Assembly (NCBI RefSeq): GCF_937988725.1
Contig: NZ_CALKHS010000010.1
Coordinates: forward strand, 248,001-312,000
Direction: 5' to 3'
DNA: 64,000 nt
Origin: an uncultured Castellaniella sp.
GTDB lineage: Bacteria; Pseudomonadota; Gammaproteobacteria; Burkholderiales; Burkholderiaceae_B
The position numbers and the translations under genes were made by a program. Each line of letters begins with the position of its first letter. Position 1 is the first letter of the stretch. Below are positions 50,697 to 59,651 of this stretch, in pieces. The notes under the pieces were generated by a model. The model did no database searches, had not been told where the DNA came from, and saw nothing but the letters and a program-made list of their open reading frames with translations.

Positions 50697-52622
50697 ATGT
50701 CCGATCCGACCCTTTCCACGACAGATCCCGCCGCCCCGAAGCTTCAGGAGCAGGGCCAGTCCGGCGGCCTGCCGCTGGCGCCTGACCTGGCTCCCAGCCT
50801 GGTCCAGGCGCGGATGCCGCGCGACGTGACGCGCATGGATTGGCGGCTGCTGCGCATGATCGCGGTATCCATCGGCCTGGGTTTCGTCGCGGCGCTGGTG
50901 GCGTGGGGCCTGATGAAGCTCATCGGGCTGATCACGAATATCAGCTTCTACGGCACCTGGTCCACGGACTTCTCGTCCCCGGCCGGCGCCGTGCAGCACC
51001 TGGGCGCCTGGGTGATCCTCGTGCCGGTCGCGGGCGGCCTGATCGCGGGCGTGATGGCGCGCTGGGGGTCCAAGGCCATCCGGGGCCACGGCATCCCCGA
51101 AGCCATGGAGCAGGTCCTGTTGAACGAATCCCGGATTCCCACCCGCATCACCTGGCTCAAGCCGCTGTCCTCTGCCATCGTCATCGGGACCGGCGGGCCC
51201 TTCGGCGCCGAAGGCCCCATCATCGCCACCGGGGGCGCCCTGGGCTCGCTGATCGGCCAACTGATGAAGGTCACGGCCAGCGAACGCAAGGTGCTGCTGG
51301 CGGCCGGCGCGGCGGCCGGCATGGCGGCGGTGTTCGCCGCGCCGATCTCCGCGGTGGCGCTGGCGGTCGAACTGCTGCTCTTCGAATTGCGGGGCCGGTC
51401 CCTGATCCCCGTGGCGCTGGCCTGCGTCACGGCGACCGGCATGCGCGACCTGCTGATGGGTTCCACCCCCGTGTTCCTGATGGACACCGTGACCACGCCG
51501 GGCGGCGGCGCCCTGGTGGCCTACGTGCTGATGGGAGCCCTGATCGGGATCCTGAGCGTGGCGGTCACGCATCTGGTCTACGCCATCGAGGACGGCTTCG
51601 AGCGTCTGCCGGTGCATTGGATGTGGTGGCCGGCGCTGGGCGCCGTCGTCGTCGGGCTGGTGGGCTGGGTGGCCCCGTTGACGCTGGGGGTCGGCTACAC
51701 CAACATCGAGGACATCCTCAACGGCCATCTGGCCATGGGGGCGCTGGCCTGGCTATGCTTGATGAAATTCGTGTCCTGGTCGATCTGCCTGGGCAGCGGC
51801 ACCTCCGGCGGCACGCTGGCGCCTCTGTTCACGATCGGCGGCTCGCTGGGCGCCATGTTCGGCCTGCTGCTGGCGCACGCCATGCCCTGGCTGGGCGTGG
51901 ATCCGCGCATCGCCGCCCTGATCGGCATGGCGGCGCTGTTCGCGGGCGCCTCGCGCGCCTTGCTGACGACGGTGATCTTCGCGCTGGAGACCACCGGCCA
52001 GCCCGCCGGCCTGCTGCCCCTGCTGGGGGCCTGCACGGCCGCCTACCTGATTTCCGCCCTGATGATGCGCAACACCATCATGACGGAGAAAATCGCCCGG
52101 CGCGGGGTGCGGGTGCCATCTGAGTACAAGGCGGACTACCTGGAACAGATCCTGGTGGGGGCCGCCTGCGCGCGGGACATGGTCACGGTGCGGGCCGACC
52201 AGACCATCGGCGAGATCCGGCAATGGATCGCCCAGGGCGGCATCGACGCCCAGCACCAGGGTTACCCGGTGTTGGACGCCCGCGGCCGGCCGCTGGGGGT
52301 TCTGACCCGGCGGGCCTTCTTCGACGCTCAGTGGTCGGACCAGGCGCGGCTGGGGGACCTGATCGTGCGCCCGCCCGTCGTCATCTCGCCGACCCACACC
52401 CTGAGGCGGGCGGCCGATCTTATGGCGATCGAGAACGTGGGCCGGCTGCTGGTGGTGGACCCCGCCGAGCCGTCCCGGCTGCTGGGCATGCTGACCCGCG
52501 GCGATGTGATCGCCGCGCATACGCGGCGGATCCGCGAAAACGACCGACGGCGCAGGCAGATCAGCCTGCGCACCTGGCGGCGCATGCGGGCGCGGCGCCG
52601 CCGCGCTCGGGACGGATCATGA
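50697..52622 (+). CDS. ClC-family chloride channel/antiporter with CBS domains
   Basis: A 641-residue ClC protein. Seen: the first signature RGHGIPEAMEQVL, the second GTGGPFGAEGPIIATGG with the proton-gating glutamate, and the third LGSGTSGGTLAPLFTIGGSLG. C-terminal CBS pair from about residue 480 (ACARDMVTVRADQTIGEIRQWI, VGRLLVVDPAEPSRLLGMLTRGDVIAAH). The conserved Glu suggests H+/Cl- exchange. The ATG at 50697 is preferred to the TTG one codon earlier. It converges with norB, overlapping by 6 nt. Confidence 0.92.
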   Translation: MSDPTLSTTDPAAPKLQEQGQSGGLPLAPDLAPSLVQARMPRDVTRMDWRLLRMIAVSIGLGFVAALVAWGLMKLIGLITNISFYGTWSTDFSSPAGAVQHLGAWVILVPVAGGLIAGVMARWGSKAIRGHGIPEAMEQVLLNESRIPTRITWLKPLSSAIVIGTGGPFGAEGPIIATGGALGSLIGQLMKVTASERKVLLAAGAAAGMAAVFAAPISAVALAVELLLFELRGRSLIPVALACVTATGMRDLLMGSTPVFLMDTVTTPGGGALVAYVLMGALIGILSVAVTHLVYAIEDGFERLPVHWMWWPALGAVVVGLVGWVAPLTLGVGYTNIEDILNGHLAMGALAWLCLMKFVSWSICLGSGTSGGTLAPLFTIGGSLGAMFGLLLAHAMPWLGVDPRIAALIGMAALFAGASRALLTTVIFALETTGQPAGLLPLLGACTAAYLISALMMRNTIMTEKIARRGVRVPSEYKADYLEQILVGAACARDMVTVRADQTIGEIRQWIAQGGIDAQHQGYPVLDARGRPLGVLTRRAFFDAQWSDQARLGDLIVRPPVVISPTHTLRRAADLMAIENVGRLLVVDPAEPSRLLGMLTRGDVIAAHTRRIRENDRRRRQISLRTWRRMRARRRRARDGS

Positions 52623-54311
52623 TCCGCGCGCGGCCGCCAGCCCGGCCACCTTTGCGGGACGGACTGCCGGCCGCGCAGCCAGCGAGGCCAGGAAGCGCCA
52701 GACGAAGAGCAACGTGATCAGCAGCAGGCCCGGGTAGCCCAGTCCCGCGAGGACGTAGGGAATGGTGGGATCGCCCGCCGCCACGGTGTCCAGGTTGAAA
52801 CTCAGCAGCCCCAGCGTGATGATGGCGCCGAAGATCCACATGCCCATGAGCCACAGGCTGGCTTCCGCGCCTTTCAAGGCGGATCGCCAGCCGGAGCGAT
52901 GAAACGCGTCCGGCGCGGGCCGCGATTCGGCGGCGGCCGGCGAGCGCTGGCGCAGCCCCAGCGTCAAGAGGTCGTAGACCAGCAGGCCGGCGCCCACCGC
53001 GAAGACCAGGCCGAACAGCGGGATCAGGACCTTGAAGAGCTGCATGGCGGGAAACACTTGGCCGCCGAACCAGTTCAGGCCCATCGAGCGGTACAGGAAG
53101 ACCTGGACCGTGCCGCCGATGGCGAAGGCGAAGGCGATGCCCAGCATGCCGGTCAACACCAGCCAGAAGGCGACCTTTCCCAGGCGCTGGTCGAAGTCCT
53201 TCGCTCCCCGCAGCAGCGGCACGGCGTAGTAGGCCGCGGCGATGCCCAGCATGCCGAAGGTGCCGAACATGGCCAGGTGGGCGTGGCTGGGCGTCACCCA
53301 TGTGCCATGCGACCAGACGTTGGTCAGGGCGAAAGTCATGGTGAAGCCCAGAATGCCCGCGCCCACTTGTTCCAGCACCACGGATCCCAGGATGAAATAG
53401 AACGCGGGCGCATTGTCCAGCGGCTTGCCGTCCTGGTGCGCGTCCAGGTAGATGTGCCAGAAGCAGAATACCAGCGGCAGCGGCTCCAGCGCGCTGAACA
53501 AGGACCCCCAGAATTGCCAGAAGGCGGGCGTGCCGATCCAGAAGTAATGGTGGGCGTTGCCGATCAGACCCGACAGCCAGACCATGGCGACCCCCCAGAA
53601 CACGGCGTAGCCCACCGCCTTGACGTCCGCCTTGAACATCAGCACCAGCAGGAAGCCCACCAGGCTGATGTGGATGACTTCCCAGACGCCTTCGACCCAA
53701 TAGTGCACCACGTACCAGCGGAAGTATTCCTGCAAGTCGAGGCGCTCGACGAAAAAGACCCCGAACAGCCAGACGAAGGTCAGGGCCGTGACGCCGATGG
53801 CCAGCCCCCAGTGGATTTCGTTCCAGTCGCGGCGCGGTGGAAAAGTGCGCAGCACCACCCAGGCCAGGATGGCGAAACCGATGAAGATGACCACGTCGGC
53901 CGCGCGACCGGCTTCAAGGTACTCCAGGCCTTCCTGGAGCCAGGGCTGCCCCAGCCACCATCCCGCGATACCGTCGGCCGCCAGGCTCTGGGTGGCCACG
54001 TTCCAGACCGTGACGGCCACCAACGCGTAGAACAGCACGCGGATCAGCCATGGGGCGGCCAGTTCTCGGCGCGACAGCAGCGGGCCGATGAAGAGGATCG
54101 TGCCGATGAAGCCCGACAGGATCCAGAGAATGCCCAGGTTGGTGTGTTCCGCCCGCAGAATGTTGAAATTGGCGATGCCGGCCAGCAGGCGCGGATCGAC
54201 GTGCTGGGTGGCGATCAGCAGGCCGAACAGCGTCTGGAACAGGAACAGCACCAGCATCAGCAGGAAGAAGCGCAGGCTGAGCCGCTGCGTGTGGTATTCG
54301 ATCTTGATCAT
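52617..54311 (-). CDS. norB: NorB-like nitric oxide reductase large subunit (C-terminally extended)
   Basis: A 564-residue heme-copper-superfamily protein with about 14 helices. NorB hallmarks: ILRAEHTNLGILWILSGFIG (heme ligand His), WYVVHYWVEGVWEVIHI with the glutamates that mark NORs, GLIGNAHHYFWIGTPAFWQFWGSLFSALEPLPLV (FeB histidines), and WSHGTWVTPSHAHLAMFGTFGM (heme ligand histidines). It has no CuB-type Tyr-His pair. It is about 100 residues longer than classical NorB (about 460), with two extra C-terminal helices. It reduces NO to N2O using electrons from NorC. Confidence 0.85.
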   Translation of the reverse strand: MIKIEYHTQRLSLRFFLLMLVLFLFQTLFGLLIATQHVDPRLLAGIANFNILRAEHTNLGILWILSGFIGTILFIGPLLSRRELAAPWLIRVLFYALVAVTVWNVATQSLAADGIAGWWLGQPWLQEGLEYLEAGRAADVVIFIGFAILAWVVLRTFPPRRDWNEIHWGLAIGVTALTFVWLFGVFFVERLDLQEYFRWYVVHYWVEGVWEVIHISLVGFLLVLMFKADVKAVGYAVFWGVAMVWLSGLIGNAHHYFWIGTPAFWQFWGSLFSALEPLPLVFCFWHIYLDAHQDGKPLDNAPAFYFILGSVVLEQVGAGILGFTMTFALTNVWSHGTWVTPSHAHLAMFGTFGMLGIAAAYYAVPLLRGAKDFDQRLGKVAFWLVLTGMLGIAFAFAIGGTVQVFLYRSMGLNWFGGQVFPAMQLFKVLIPLFGLVFAVGAGLLVYDLLTLGLRQRSPAAAESRPAPDAFHRSGWRSALKGAEASLWLMGMWIFGAIITLGLLSFNLDTVAAGDPTIPYVLAGLGYPGLLLITLLFVWRFLASLAARPAVRPAKVAGLAAARGS

Positions 54312-54324
54312 GATGGCTTCCCCG

Positions 54325-55281
54325 TCAAAGGCTGCGCAGATAGGCCACGATGGCCTTCATGTCGGACTCGTCGATCAGCGTGTCGTAAGGCGGCATGACG
54401 TGGGGCGGGTAGCCCGCCACGATCTTGGCGTCCGGCTGGCGGATGGATTCGGCCAGGTAGGCGTCGTCGGCCGTCGCGGTGCCGCCATCGGCCAGTGCGA
54501 CCCGGGATCCCGCCAGTCCACCCCAGCCAGGCCCGACCAGGCGCTTGTGGTCGGTCGCGTGGCAGGCGACGCATCCCAGTTCGTTGACCAGTTGCCGGCC
54601 TCTTGCGACCAGGTCCGCCGCGGCGTCCGCCGTCGCCGCCGTCCGCGGGAGCGATGCCGCGCCGCCGGCGGCCGGCGCGGCGCTCTCCACGACGGCCGCC
54701 GGCAGGCGCCGGCCTTCGCGAGGCTTGGGCGGCCAGCCTTCGGTATCCAGGGCGGACGTGTATTTCAGGAAGGCGATCAGTTGGGTGATTTCCGAGGCCT
54801 GCAGCGGCAGATTGGGCATCAGGCTGCGCTGGCCTCCGCGCTGCCGGACCCGTTCCTCCGCTCCCGGATAGCGCTTCAGATAGTCTTGCGTGTCCTGGGC
54901 TCCGGCTTCTTTCCGGACCGTGGCGCTTTGCAGCTGCGCCTGTATTGCGGCCGCCGTGGGCCAGCCGCCGGCCGAGGGCAGGAAGGCCGCCAGCCAGGCG
55001 GGGCCCGCCTCGGCGTAGATGCGGGTCAGGTCGGGGCCGAAATAGGCGCCGTTGCCGACGACGGTGTGGCATCCCATGCAGTTGTAGGCCTGGAAGACGC
55101 GCTTGCCTTGGACCGCATCAGCCTCGCCGTACCGTGTCGTGGAGGGGATCGCCTGCGAGCGCGACGGGAGAAAGGACCACGCCGACAGGGCCAGGAAAAT
55201 CGCCAGCATCAGGGCCAGGATGGCCAGCGCGATGCGGCGCTTGGCGGTTTCCCGGCAATCCGTTCCGTTCAGGCAGCTCAT
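54325..55281 (-). CDS. norC: NorC-like subunit fused to a second cytochrome c domain
   Basis: A 318-residue membrane-anchored diheme protein. An N-terminal helix (about residues 17-38) is followed by a NorC domain with heme site CMGCH in GKRVFQAYNCMGCHTVVGNGAYFGPDLTRI and a LIAFLKYTSAL end. After a Pro/Ala-rich linker (about 180-215) comes a second domain with CVACH in GRQLVNELGCVACHATDH and the Met-ligand region PPHVMPPYD. Standard NorC has one heme, so this is a fusion that adds an electron entry domain. The start at 55281 overlaps the stop of the small gene upstream. Confidence 0.85.
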   Translation of the reverse strand: MSCLNGTDCRETAKRRIALAILALMLAIFLALSAWSFLPSRSQAIPSTTRYGEADAVQGKRVFQAYNCMGCHTVVGNGAYFGPDLTRIYAEAGPAWLAAFLPSAGGWPTAAAIQAQLQSATVRKEAGAQDTQDYLKRYPGAEERVRQRGGQRSLMPNLPLQASEITQLIAFLKYTSALDTEGWPPKPREGRRLPAAVVESAAPAAGGAASLPRTAATADAAADLVARGRQLVNELGCVACHATDHKRLVGPGWGGLAGSRVALADGGTATADDAYLAESIRQPDAKIVAGYPPHVMPPYDTLIDESDMKAIVAYLRSL

Positions 55282-55529
55282 GATTCGTTCTCCGGGGACG
55301 AGGGCGCGGCATTGCGGCCCTGGGCGTCGTGCAGGAACAGGGTGCGCAGGCTGCCCAGGAAAACATAGAAGACGTAGACAGCCAGCACGAAGCCCAGGCC
55401 GAAATAGAGCCGCCACATGCCTGGGGATTCGGCCCAGTAGCTGTAACCGCGCCAGTACGGCCAGGACAGCAGTACGCTGACCAAGGCGGCGATGGCGGAC
55501 AAGACCAGATCAATCACGCGCTGCGCCAT
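55278..55529 (-). CDS. Small two-helix membrane protein of the nor operon
   Basis: An 83-residue protein with two hydrophobic helices (about residues 6-25 and 40-60). It ends in a soluble polar tail (HDAQGRNAAPSSPENES). I do not recognise a family; it occupies a position like small subunits of heme-copper oxidases (CcoQ-like size), and could assist assembly of NorB-NorC. It overlaps norC by 4 nt and so is first in the operon. Confidence 0.65.
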   Translation of the reverse strand: MAQRVIDLVLSAIAALVSVLLSWPYWRGYSYWAESPGMWRLYFGLGFVLAVYVFYVFLGSLRTLFLHDAQGRNAAPSSPENES

Positions 55530-55765
55530 GGTGTCCTCCCTTGCAGGCTGAATGGCGAATCCAGTCTAGGACGGCAATCGGCGCGCGGCGGAGGTGCCCT
55601 CACTGCGGGGAAGGAGATAGGATGTTGTCAGTTGGACGTTGATCGCAACATTTGTCGAATCTTCATGCTGCGGCGCGATATGCGATACGGCGAAAACCGG
55701 CGTGGAACGGGCAGGATGCCGATAGGCATCCTGCCCCTGGCTGCCAGGAAAGGCGGCGAGAAGCA

Positions 55766-55779
55766 TTGATGCGCATCAA
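55766..55779. promoter_or_regulatory. FNR/Dnr-type operator, perfect palindrome
   Basis: TTGATGCGCATCAA matches the FNR/Anr/Dnr consensus TTGAT-N4-ATCAA exactly. It lies 237 bp before the first nor gene and 83 bp beyond the stop of yicC, in a 332-bp gene-free stretch (55530-55861). Oxygen- or NO-responsive activation of the nor operon is the likely role. A second half-site TTGAT occurs at about 55639. No other feature is visible in the stretch. Confidence 0.85.
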
Positions 55780-55861
55780 ATCCATGATGAAACGGGGATT
55801 TTCCATCAGGAGCCCTGGATTTTCGTCGGGGCGCCGGAACCTGGCGCCCCGGACGGCGATC

Positions 55862-56770
55862 TCACTCAATGTTCTGCGCCTGTTCGCGCATCTGCTCGAT
55901 CAGCAGCTTGAGGTCGATGGCCGCCTGGGTGACGGTCAGCGCCGCCGCCTTGGACCCCAGGGTATTGGCTTCGCGGTTCATTTCCTGGAACAGGAAATCC
56001 AGCCGCTTGCCGCTGCCGCGCCGGGCCGACGGGTGCTCGCCGCGCAGGATGTCGCGCAGTTCCTGCAGATGGGATCGCAGGCGGGTCAGTTCCTCGGCCA
56101 CGTCCACGCGCAGCCCGAACAGGCTGGCTTCCTGGGCGATGCGGGCGGTCAGTTCGGCGCCGCTGATGGCGGAGAAGCCTTCCGGGCTGGCGGCCAGCAG
56201 GGCTTCGCGCAGCCGCTGGGCGATGCGGTCCTGGTGCTGGCGCACCAGTTCGGGCAGCACGGCCTCGACCTGATCGACGATGCCGACGACGTCATCGGCC
56301 ATCTGCAGCATGGCCTGGGCCAGGCGGGCGCCTTCGCGTTCGCGCGCGGACTGGAATTCCTGCAGGGCCTGGGCGCAGGCCTGCTCGCACAAGGGCAGCC
56401 AGACGTCCGCATCTAGCCCGCTGCGGGCCAGGCCTTCGCGCGGCAGTTCGGCCAGCGTGGGCGCGGGCAGGTCCGGAATGCGGCGGCGGGCCCAGGCCAG
56501 TTGCTCGGCCAGCGCCTGGACGGCCGCCTCGTCGAAGGGACGCGGCGTGTTCTGATCCGCCAGGCCGTAGCTGATCTTGACCTCGACCTTGCCGCGCAGC
56601 GCGTGGCGGCCGACCAGATCCCGGACCGTGCCTTCGGCGAAGCGCAGGTCCTCGGGGATGCGCAGGTTCAGATCCAGGAAGCGGTTGTTGACGCTGCGCA
56701 CCTCAACGGCCAGGGCTCCCTGCGCGGCTTCCAGGCGGCTTGCGCCATAGGCGGTCATGCTACGGATCAT
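55862..56770 (-). CDS. yicC: YicC-family endoribonuclease
   Basis: A 302-residue protein of the YicC family (RNase implicated in small RNA decay). N-terminal MIRSMTAYGASRLEAAQGALAVEVRSVNNRFLDLNLRIPEDLR is the signature; a C-terminal coiled segment ends AIDLKLLIEQMREQAQNIE. It is divergent from rph (68 bp), a common arrangement. Confidence 0.95.
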   Translation of the reverse strand: MIRSMTAYGASRLEAAQGALAVEVRSVNNRFLDLNLRIPEDLRFAEGTVRDLVGRHALRGKVEVKISYGLADQNTPRPFDEAAVQALAEQLAWARRRIPDLPAPTLAELPREGLARSGLDADVWLPLCEQACAQALQEFQSAREREGARLAQAMLQMADDVVGIVDQVEAVLPELVRQHQDRIAQRLREALLAASPEGFSAISGAELTARIAQEASLFGLRVDVAEELTRLRSHLQELRDILRGEHPSARRGSGKRLDFLFQEMNREANTLGSKAAALTVTQAAIDLKLLIEQMREQAQNIE

Positions 56771-56838
56771 CGGGGGTCTCGGGATTCTCTACAATAAGGG
56801 CGTCATTGTAGTCTGCTCCTCTGTCTGGAATCTCATTC

Positions 56839-57591
56839 ATGTCCGAATCCTCCTTGTCCGCCGCGGCCGTCCGGCCGTCCGGGCGCGCCGCCGATGCGCT
56901 GCGCCCCGTCCAACTGCTGACCGGCTATACGCGCCACGCCGAAGGGTCCGTGCTGGCCTGCATGGGCGACACCCGCGTCCTGTGCACGGCCAGCGTGCTG
57001 GACAAGGTGCCGCCGTTCCTGAAGGGCAGGGGGCAGGGCTGGGTGACGGCGGAATACGGCATGCTGCCGCGCGCCACGCATACCCGGGGCGACCGTGAAG
57101 CCGCCCGGGGCAAGCAAAGCGGCCGCACCCAGGAAATCCAGCGCCTGATCGGCCGCAGCCTGCGGGCGGTCTTCGATCTGGGCGCCCTGGGCGAACGCAC
57201 GCTGCAGCTGGACTGCGACGTGCTGCAGGCCGATGGCGGCACGCGCTGCGCCAGCATCACCGGCGCCTGGGTGGCGGCGGCCCTGGCCGTGCGCGGCCTG
57301 CAGGCCCGGGGACTGCTGGCGGTCGATCCCTTGCGCGGCCAGGTGGCCGCCGTTTCCGTGGGGCTGGTCGGCGGCGCGGCCGTCCTGGATCTGGACTATG
57401 CGGAAGACTCGGGCTGCGATACCGACATGAACGTCGTCATGACCGATGCGGGGGACTTCGTCGAGGTCCAGGGCACGGGCGAGGGCGGCAGCTTCCGGCG
57501 CCGGCAGCTCGACACCCTGCTGGACCTGGCCGACGTCGGCATCCGCCAGCTGATCCGGGCCCAGGCCGACGCCCTGGAGGCCGCCCGATGA
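56839..57591 (+). CDS. rph: RNase PH
   Basis: A 250-residue phosphorolytic exoribonuclease that trims tRNA 3' ends. Family motifs: RPSGRAADALRPVQLLTGYTRHAEGSVLACMGDTRVLCTASV, AEYGMLPRATHTRGDREAARGKQSGRTQEIQRLIGRSLRAVFDL and DLDYAEDSGCDTDMNVVMT (catalytic Asp). It overlaps rdgB by 4 nt. Confidence 0.97.
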   Translation: MSESSLSAAAVRPSGRAADALRPVQLLTGYTRHAEGSVLACMGDTRVLCTASVLDKVPPFLKGRGQGWVTAEYGMLPRATHTRGDREAARGKQSGRTQEIQRLIGRSLRAVFDLGALGERTLQLDCDVLQADGGTRCASITGAWVAAALAVRGLQARGLLAVDPLRGQVAAVSVGLVGGAAVLDLDYAEDSGCDTDMNVVMTDAGDFVEVQGTGEGGSFRRRQLDTLLDLADVGIRQLIRAQADALEAAR

Positions 57592-58205
57592 CCCAGGTCG
57601 TGCTCGCCTCCAACAATCCCGGCAAACTCAAGGAATTCTCGGCCAGTCTGGCGGCGGCGGGCATCGAGATGGTGCCCCAGGGAGCCCTGGGCGTGCCCGA
57701 GGCCGAAGAGCCCTTCGGCACCTTCGTCGAAAATGCCCTGACCAAGGCGCGGCATGCCAGCCGGGTCACGGGCCTGCCCGCCCTGGCCGACGATTCCGGA
57801 CTGTGCGTGCGCGCCCTGGGCGGCGCCCCCGGCGTGCATTCCGCCCGCTACGCCGCGACCGCCGACGGCGCGCGCTCGGATGCGGCCAACAATGCCCGGC
57901 TGGTGGCCGACATGGCGGGCAGGGAGGACCGGCGCGGCTGCTACGTGGCGGTCCTGGTCTACATCCGCAGCGCCGACGATCCGCGCCCCATCGTGGTCGA
58001 GGGCACCTGGGACGGCGAAGTCCTGGCGCAGCCCCGGGGCGCCAACGGCTTCGGCTACGATCCCTATTTCTACCTGCCGGACCTGGGCATGACCGCTGCC
58101 GAACTGCCGCTGGAACAGAAGAACCAGCTCAGCCACCGGGCGCGCGCCCTGCGCCAGCTGCTGCAGGCCCTGCGCAGCGAATACGCCGGTCCGCGGCAAT
58201 CCTGA
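57588..58205 (+). CDS. rdgB: RdgB/HAM1-type XTP/dITP pyrophosphatase
   Basis: A 205-residue house-cleaning nucleotide pyrophosphatase acting on dITP/XTP. N-terminus TQVVLASNNPGKLKEFSASL (the S-x-N-x-x-K motif), LADDSGLCVRALGGAPGVHSARYA and NGFGYDPYFYLPDLGMTAAEL. Follows rph as in many proteobacteria. Its stop lies 10 nt before the hemW start. Confidence 0.97.
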   Translation: MTQVVLASNNPGKLKEFSASLAAAGIEMVPQGALGVPEAEEPFGTFVENALTKARHASRVTGLPALADDSGLCVRALGGAPGVHSARYAATADGARSDAANNARLVADMAGREDRRGCYVAVLVYIRSADDPRPIVVEGTWDGEVLAQPRGANGFGYDPYFYLPDLGMTAAELPLEQKNQLSHRARALRQLLQALRSEYAGPRQS

Positions 58206-58215
58206 AGGCTCCGCC

Positions 58216-59436
58216 ATGAAAAAGCTGGTGCGCGTTCCTCAGGCCGAACCGGAAAGCGACGGCCGCCCCGCGGTCCGGGGCAAGCCGGGGCTGGCGGCCC
58301 TGCCGCCGCTGTCCGTCTACGTGCACGTGCCCTGGTGCGTGCACAAATGCCCGTACTGCGATTTCAATTCGCACGAACGCTCGGGCGAGGTCCCGGAACA
58401 GGCCTATCTGCAGGCGCTGCAAGCCGACCTGGAACAGGCCCTGCCCGACGTCTGGGGGCGCCCGGTGTCCACCGTGTTCTTTGGCGGCGGCACGCCCAGC
58501 CTGCTGTCGGCCGACGCCATCGATCAGATCATCAGCCTGCTGCGCGCGACGCTCAGCCTGGCGCCGGATGCGGAAATCACCCTGGAGGCCAACCCCGGCA
58601 CCGCCGAGGCCGCCCGCTTCCAGGGGTACGCTCAAGCCGGCGTCAACCGGATTTCGCTGGGCATCCAGAGCTTCGACGACGACAAGCTCAAGCGCCTGGG
58701 CCGCATCCATGACGCCGCCCAGGCCCGGGCGGCCATCGGCATGGCCCAGCGGGCCGTGGACCACGTGAACCTGGACCTGATGTTCGCGCTGCCGCAGCAG
58801 ACCCTGGCACAGTGCGAGCAGGACGTGCGCGAGGCCCTGGCCTTCCAGACCGGGCACCTGTCGCTGTACCACCTGACGCTGGAACCCAACACGGTGTTCG
58901 CCAAGTATCCGCCGCGCCTGCCCGACGACGAACAGAGCGCGGTCATGCAGGATCGCGTGGCGGAACTGGCGCAGTCCGCCGGATTCGAGCGCTACGAAGT
59001 ATCCGCCTACGCCCGGCCCGGCCAGGCCTGCCTGCACAATCTGAACTACTGGCAGTTCGGCGACTACCTGGGCATCGGCCCCGGGGCGCATTCCAAGATC
59101 TCCTTCCAGAACCGCATCATCCGCCAGGCGCGCGCCAAGATGCCCGACGCCTGGATGCGGCTTGCCCAGGAACGCGCCGGCAAGCACGTCGTCGAGGAAC
59201 GGGAACTGAGCCATGCCGATCTGGGCTTCGAGTTCATGCTGAACGCCCTGCGCCTCAGGCAGGGCGTCGAAGGCGGCCTGTTCATCGAACGCACCGGCCT
59301 GTCGCTCATGTCCATCCTGCCGGCCATGCGCCGCGCCGTGGATCGCGGCCTGCTGATGCCCGGTCTGGAACGGGTGCAGGCGACGCCTCAGGGCTGGCGC
59401 TTCCTGAACGACCTGCAAATGGAATTTTTGCCCTGA
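58216..59436 (+). CDS. hemW: HemW, radical-SAM heme chaperone-like protein
   Basis: A 406-residue radical-SAM protein. Motif YVHVPWCVHKCPYCDFNSHE carries the CxxxCxxC cluster, then TVFFGGGTPSLL and GHLSLYHLTLEPNTVFAKYPPRLPDD. HemW delivers heme to proteins and lacks coproporphyrinogen oxidase activity in bacteria that have HemN. It follows rph-rdgB. Confidence 0.95.
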   Translation: MKKLVRVPQAEPESDGRPAVRGKPGLAALPPLSVYVHVPWCVHKCPYCDFNSHERSGEVPEQAYLQALQADLEQALPDVWGRPVSTVFFGGGTPSLLSADAIDQIISLLRATLSLAPDAEITLEANPGTAEAARFQGYAQAGVNRISLGIQSFDDDKLKRLGRIHDAAQARAAIGMAQRAVDHVNLDLMFALPQQTLAQCEQDVREALAFQTGHLSLYHLTLEPNTVFAKYPPRLPDDEQSAVMQDRVAELAQSAGFERYEVSAYARPGQACLHNLNYWQFGDYLGIGPGAHSKISFQNRIIRQARAKMPDAWMRLAQERAGKHVVEERELSHADLGFEFMLNALRLRQGVEGGLFIERTGLSLMSILPAMRRAVDRGLLMPGLERVQATPQGWRFLNDLQMEFLP

Positions 59437-59460
59437 TCTGGTGCGTCCTGCTCTAAAATA

Positions 59461-59477
59461 TGCACCGATCTGGTGCA
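59461..59477. promoter_or_regulatory. NtrC binding site upstream of glnA
   Basis: TGCACCGATCTGGTGCA is an inverted repeat matching the NtrC consensus TGCACC-N5-GGTGCA. It is about 80 bp upstream of the sigma-54 promoter, an enhancer distance. The regulator is encoded downstream at 62027. Confidence 0.92.
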
Positions 59478-59550
59478 TTGTGACGGGCAATGGTGCGAAC
59501 GACGCATCCAATCGCTGCGTGATGCAGTCATCCGCGCCGGACCAGAAACC

Positions 59551-59566
59551 TGGCACGGCATTTGCT
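59551..59566 (+). promoter_or_regulatory. Sigma-54 promoter of glnA
   Basis: TGGCACGGCATTTGCT has the -24 GG (TGGCAC) and -12 GC (TTGC) elements at the required spacing (TGGCAC-N5-TTGC). It lies 86 bp before the glnA start. Confidence 0.93.
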
Positions 59567-59651
59567 TAAACCATATCGGCGGCGCGAACGCCGCCCATGA
59601 CAAAGCCTCAGGCTTGATTTTCTTCTTATCCCTTTTGGCGCAGGAGCCTGT

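Noticed and set aside
55566..55766. Small minus-strand open frame of 66 codons upstream of the nor operon.
   Set aside because: It has arginine/serine-rich composition and no ribosome-binding site or family resemblance; the FNR box overlaps its start.
59486..59514. TGCGAACGACGCA at 59493-59505 as a second NtrC site.
   Set aside because: It is palindromic but lacks the TGCACC/GGTGCA half-sites, so only the site at 59461 is called.
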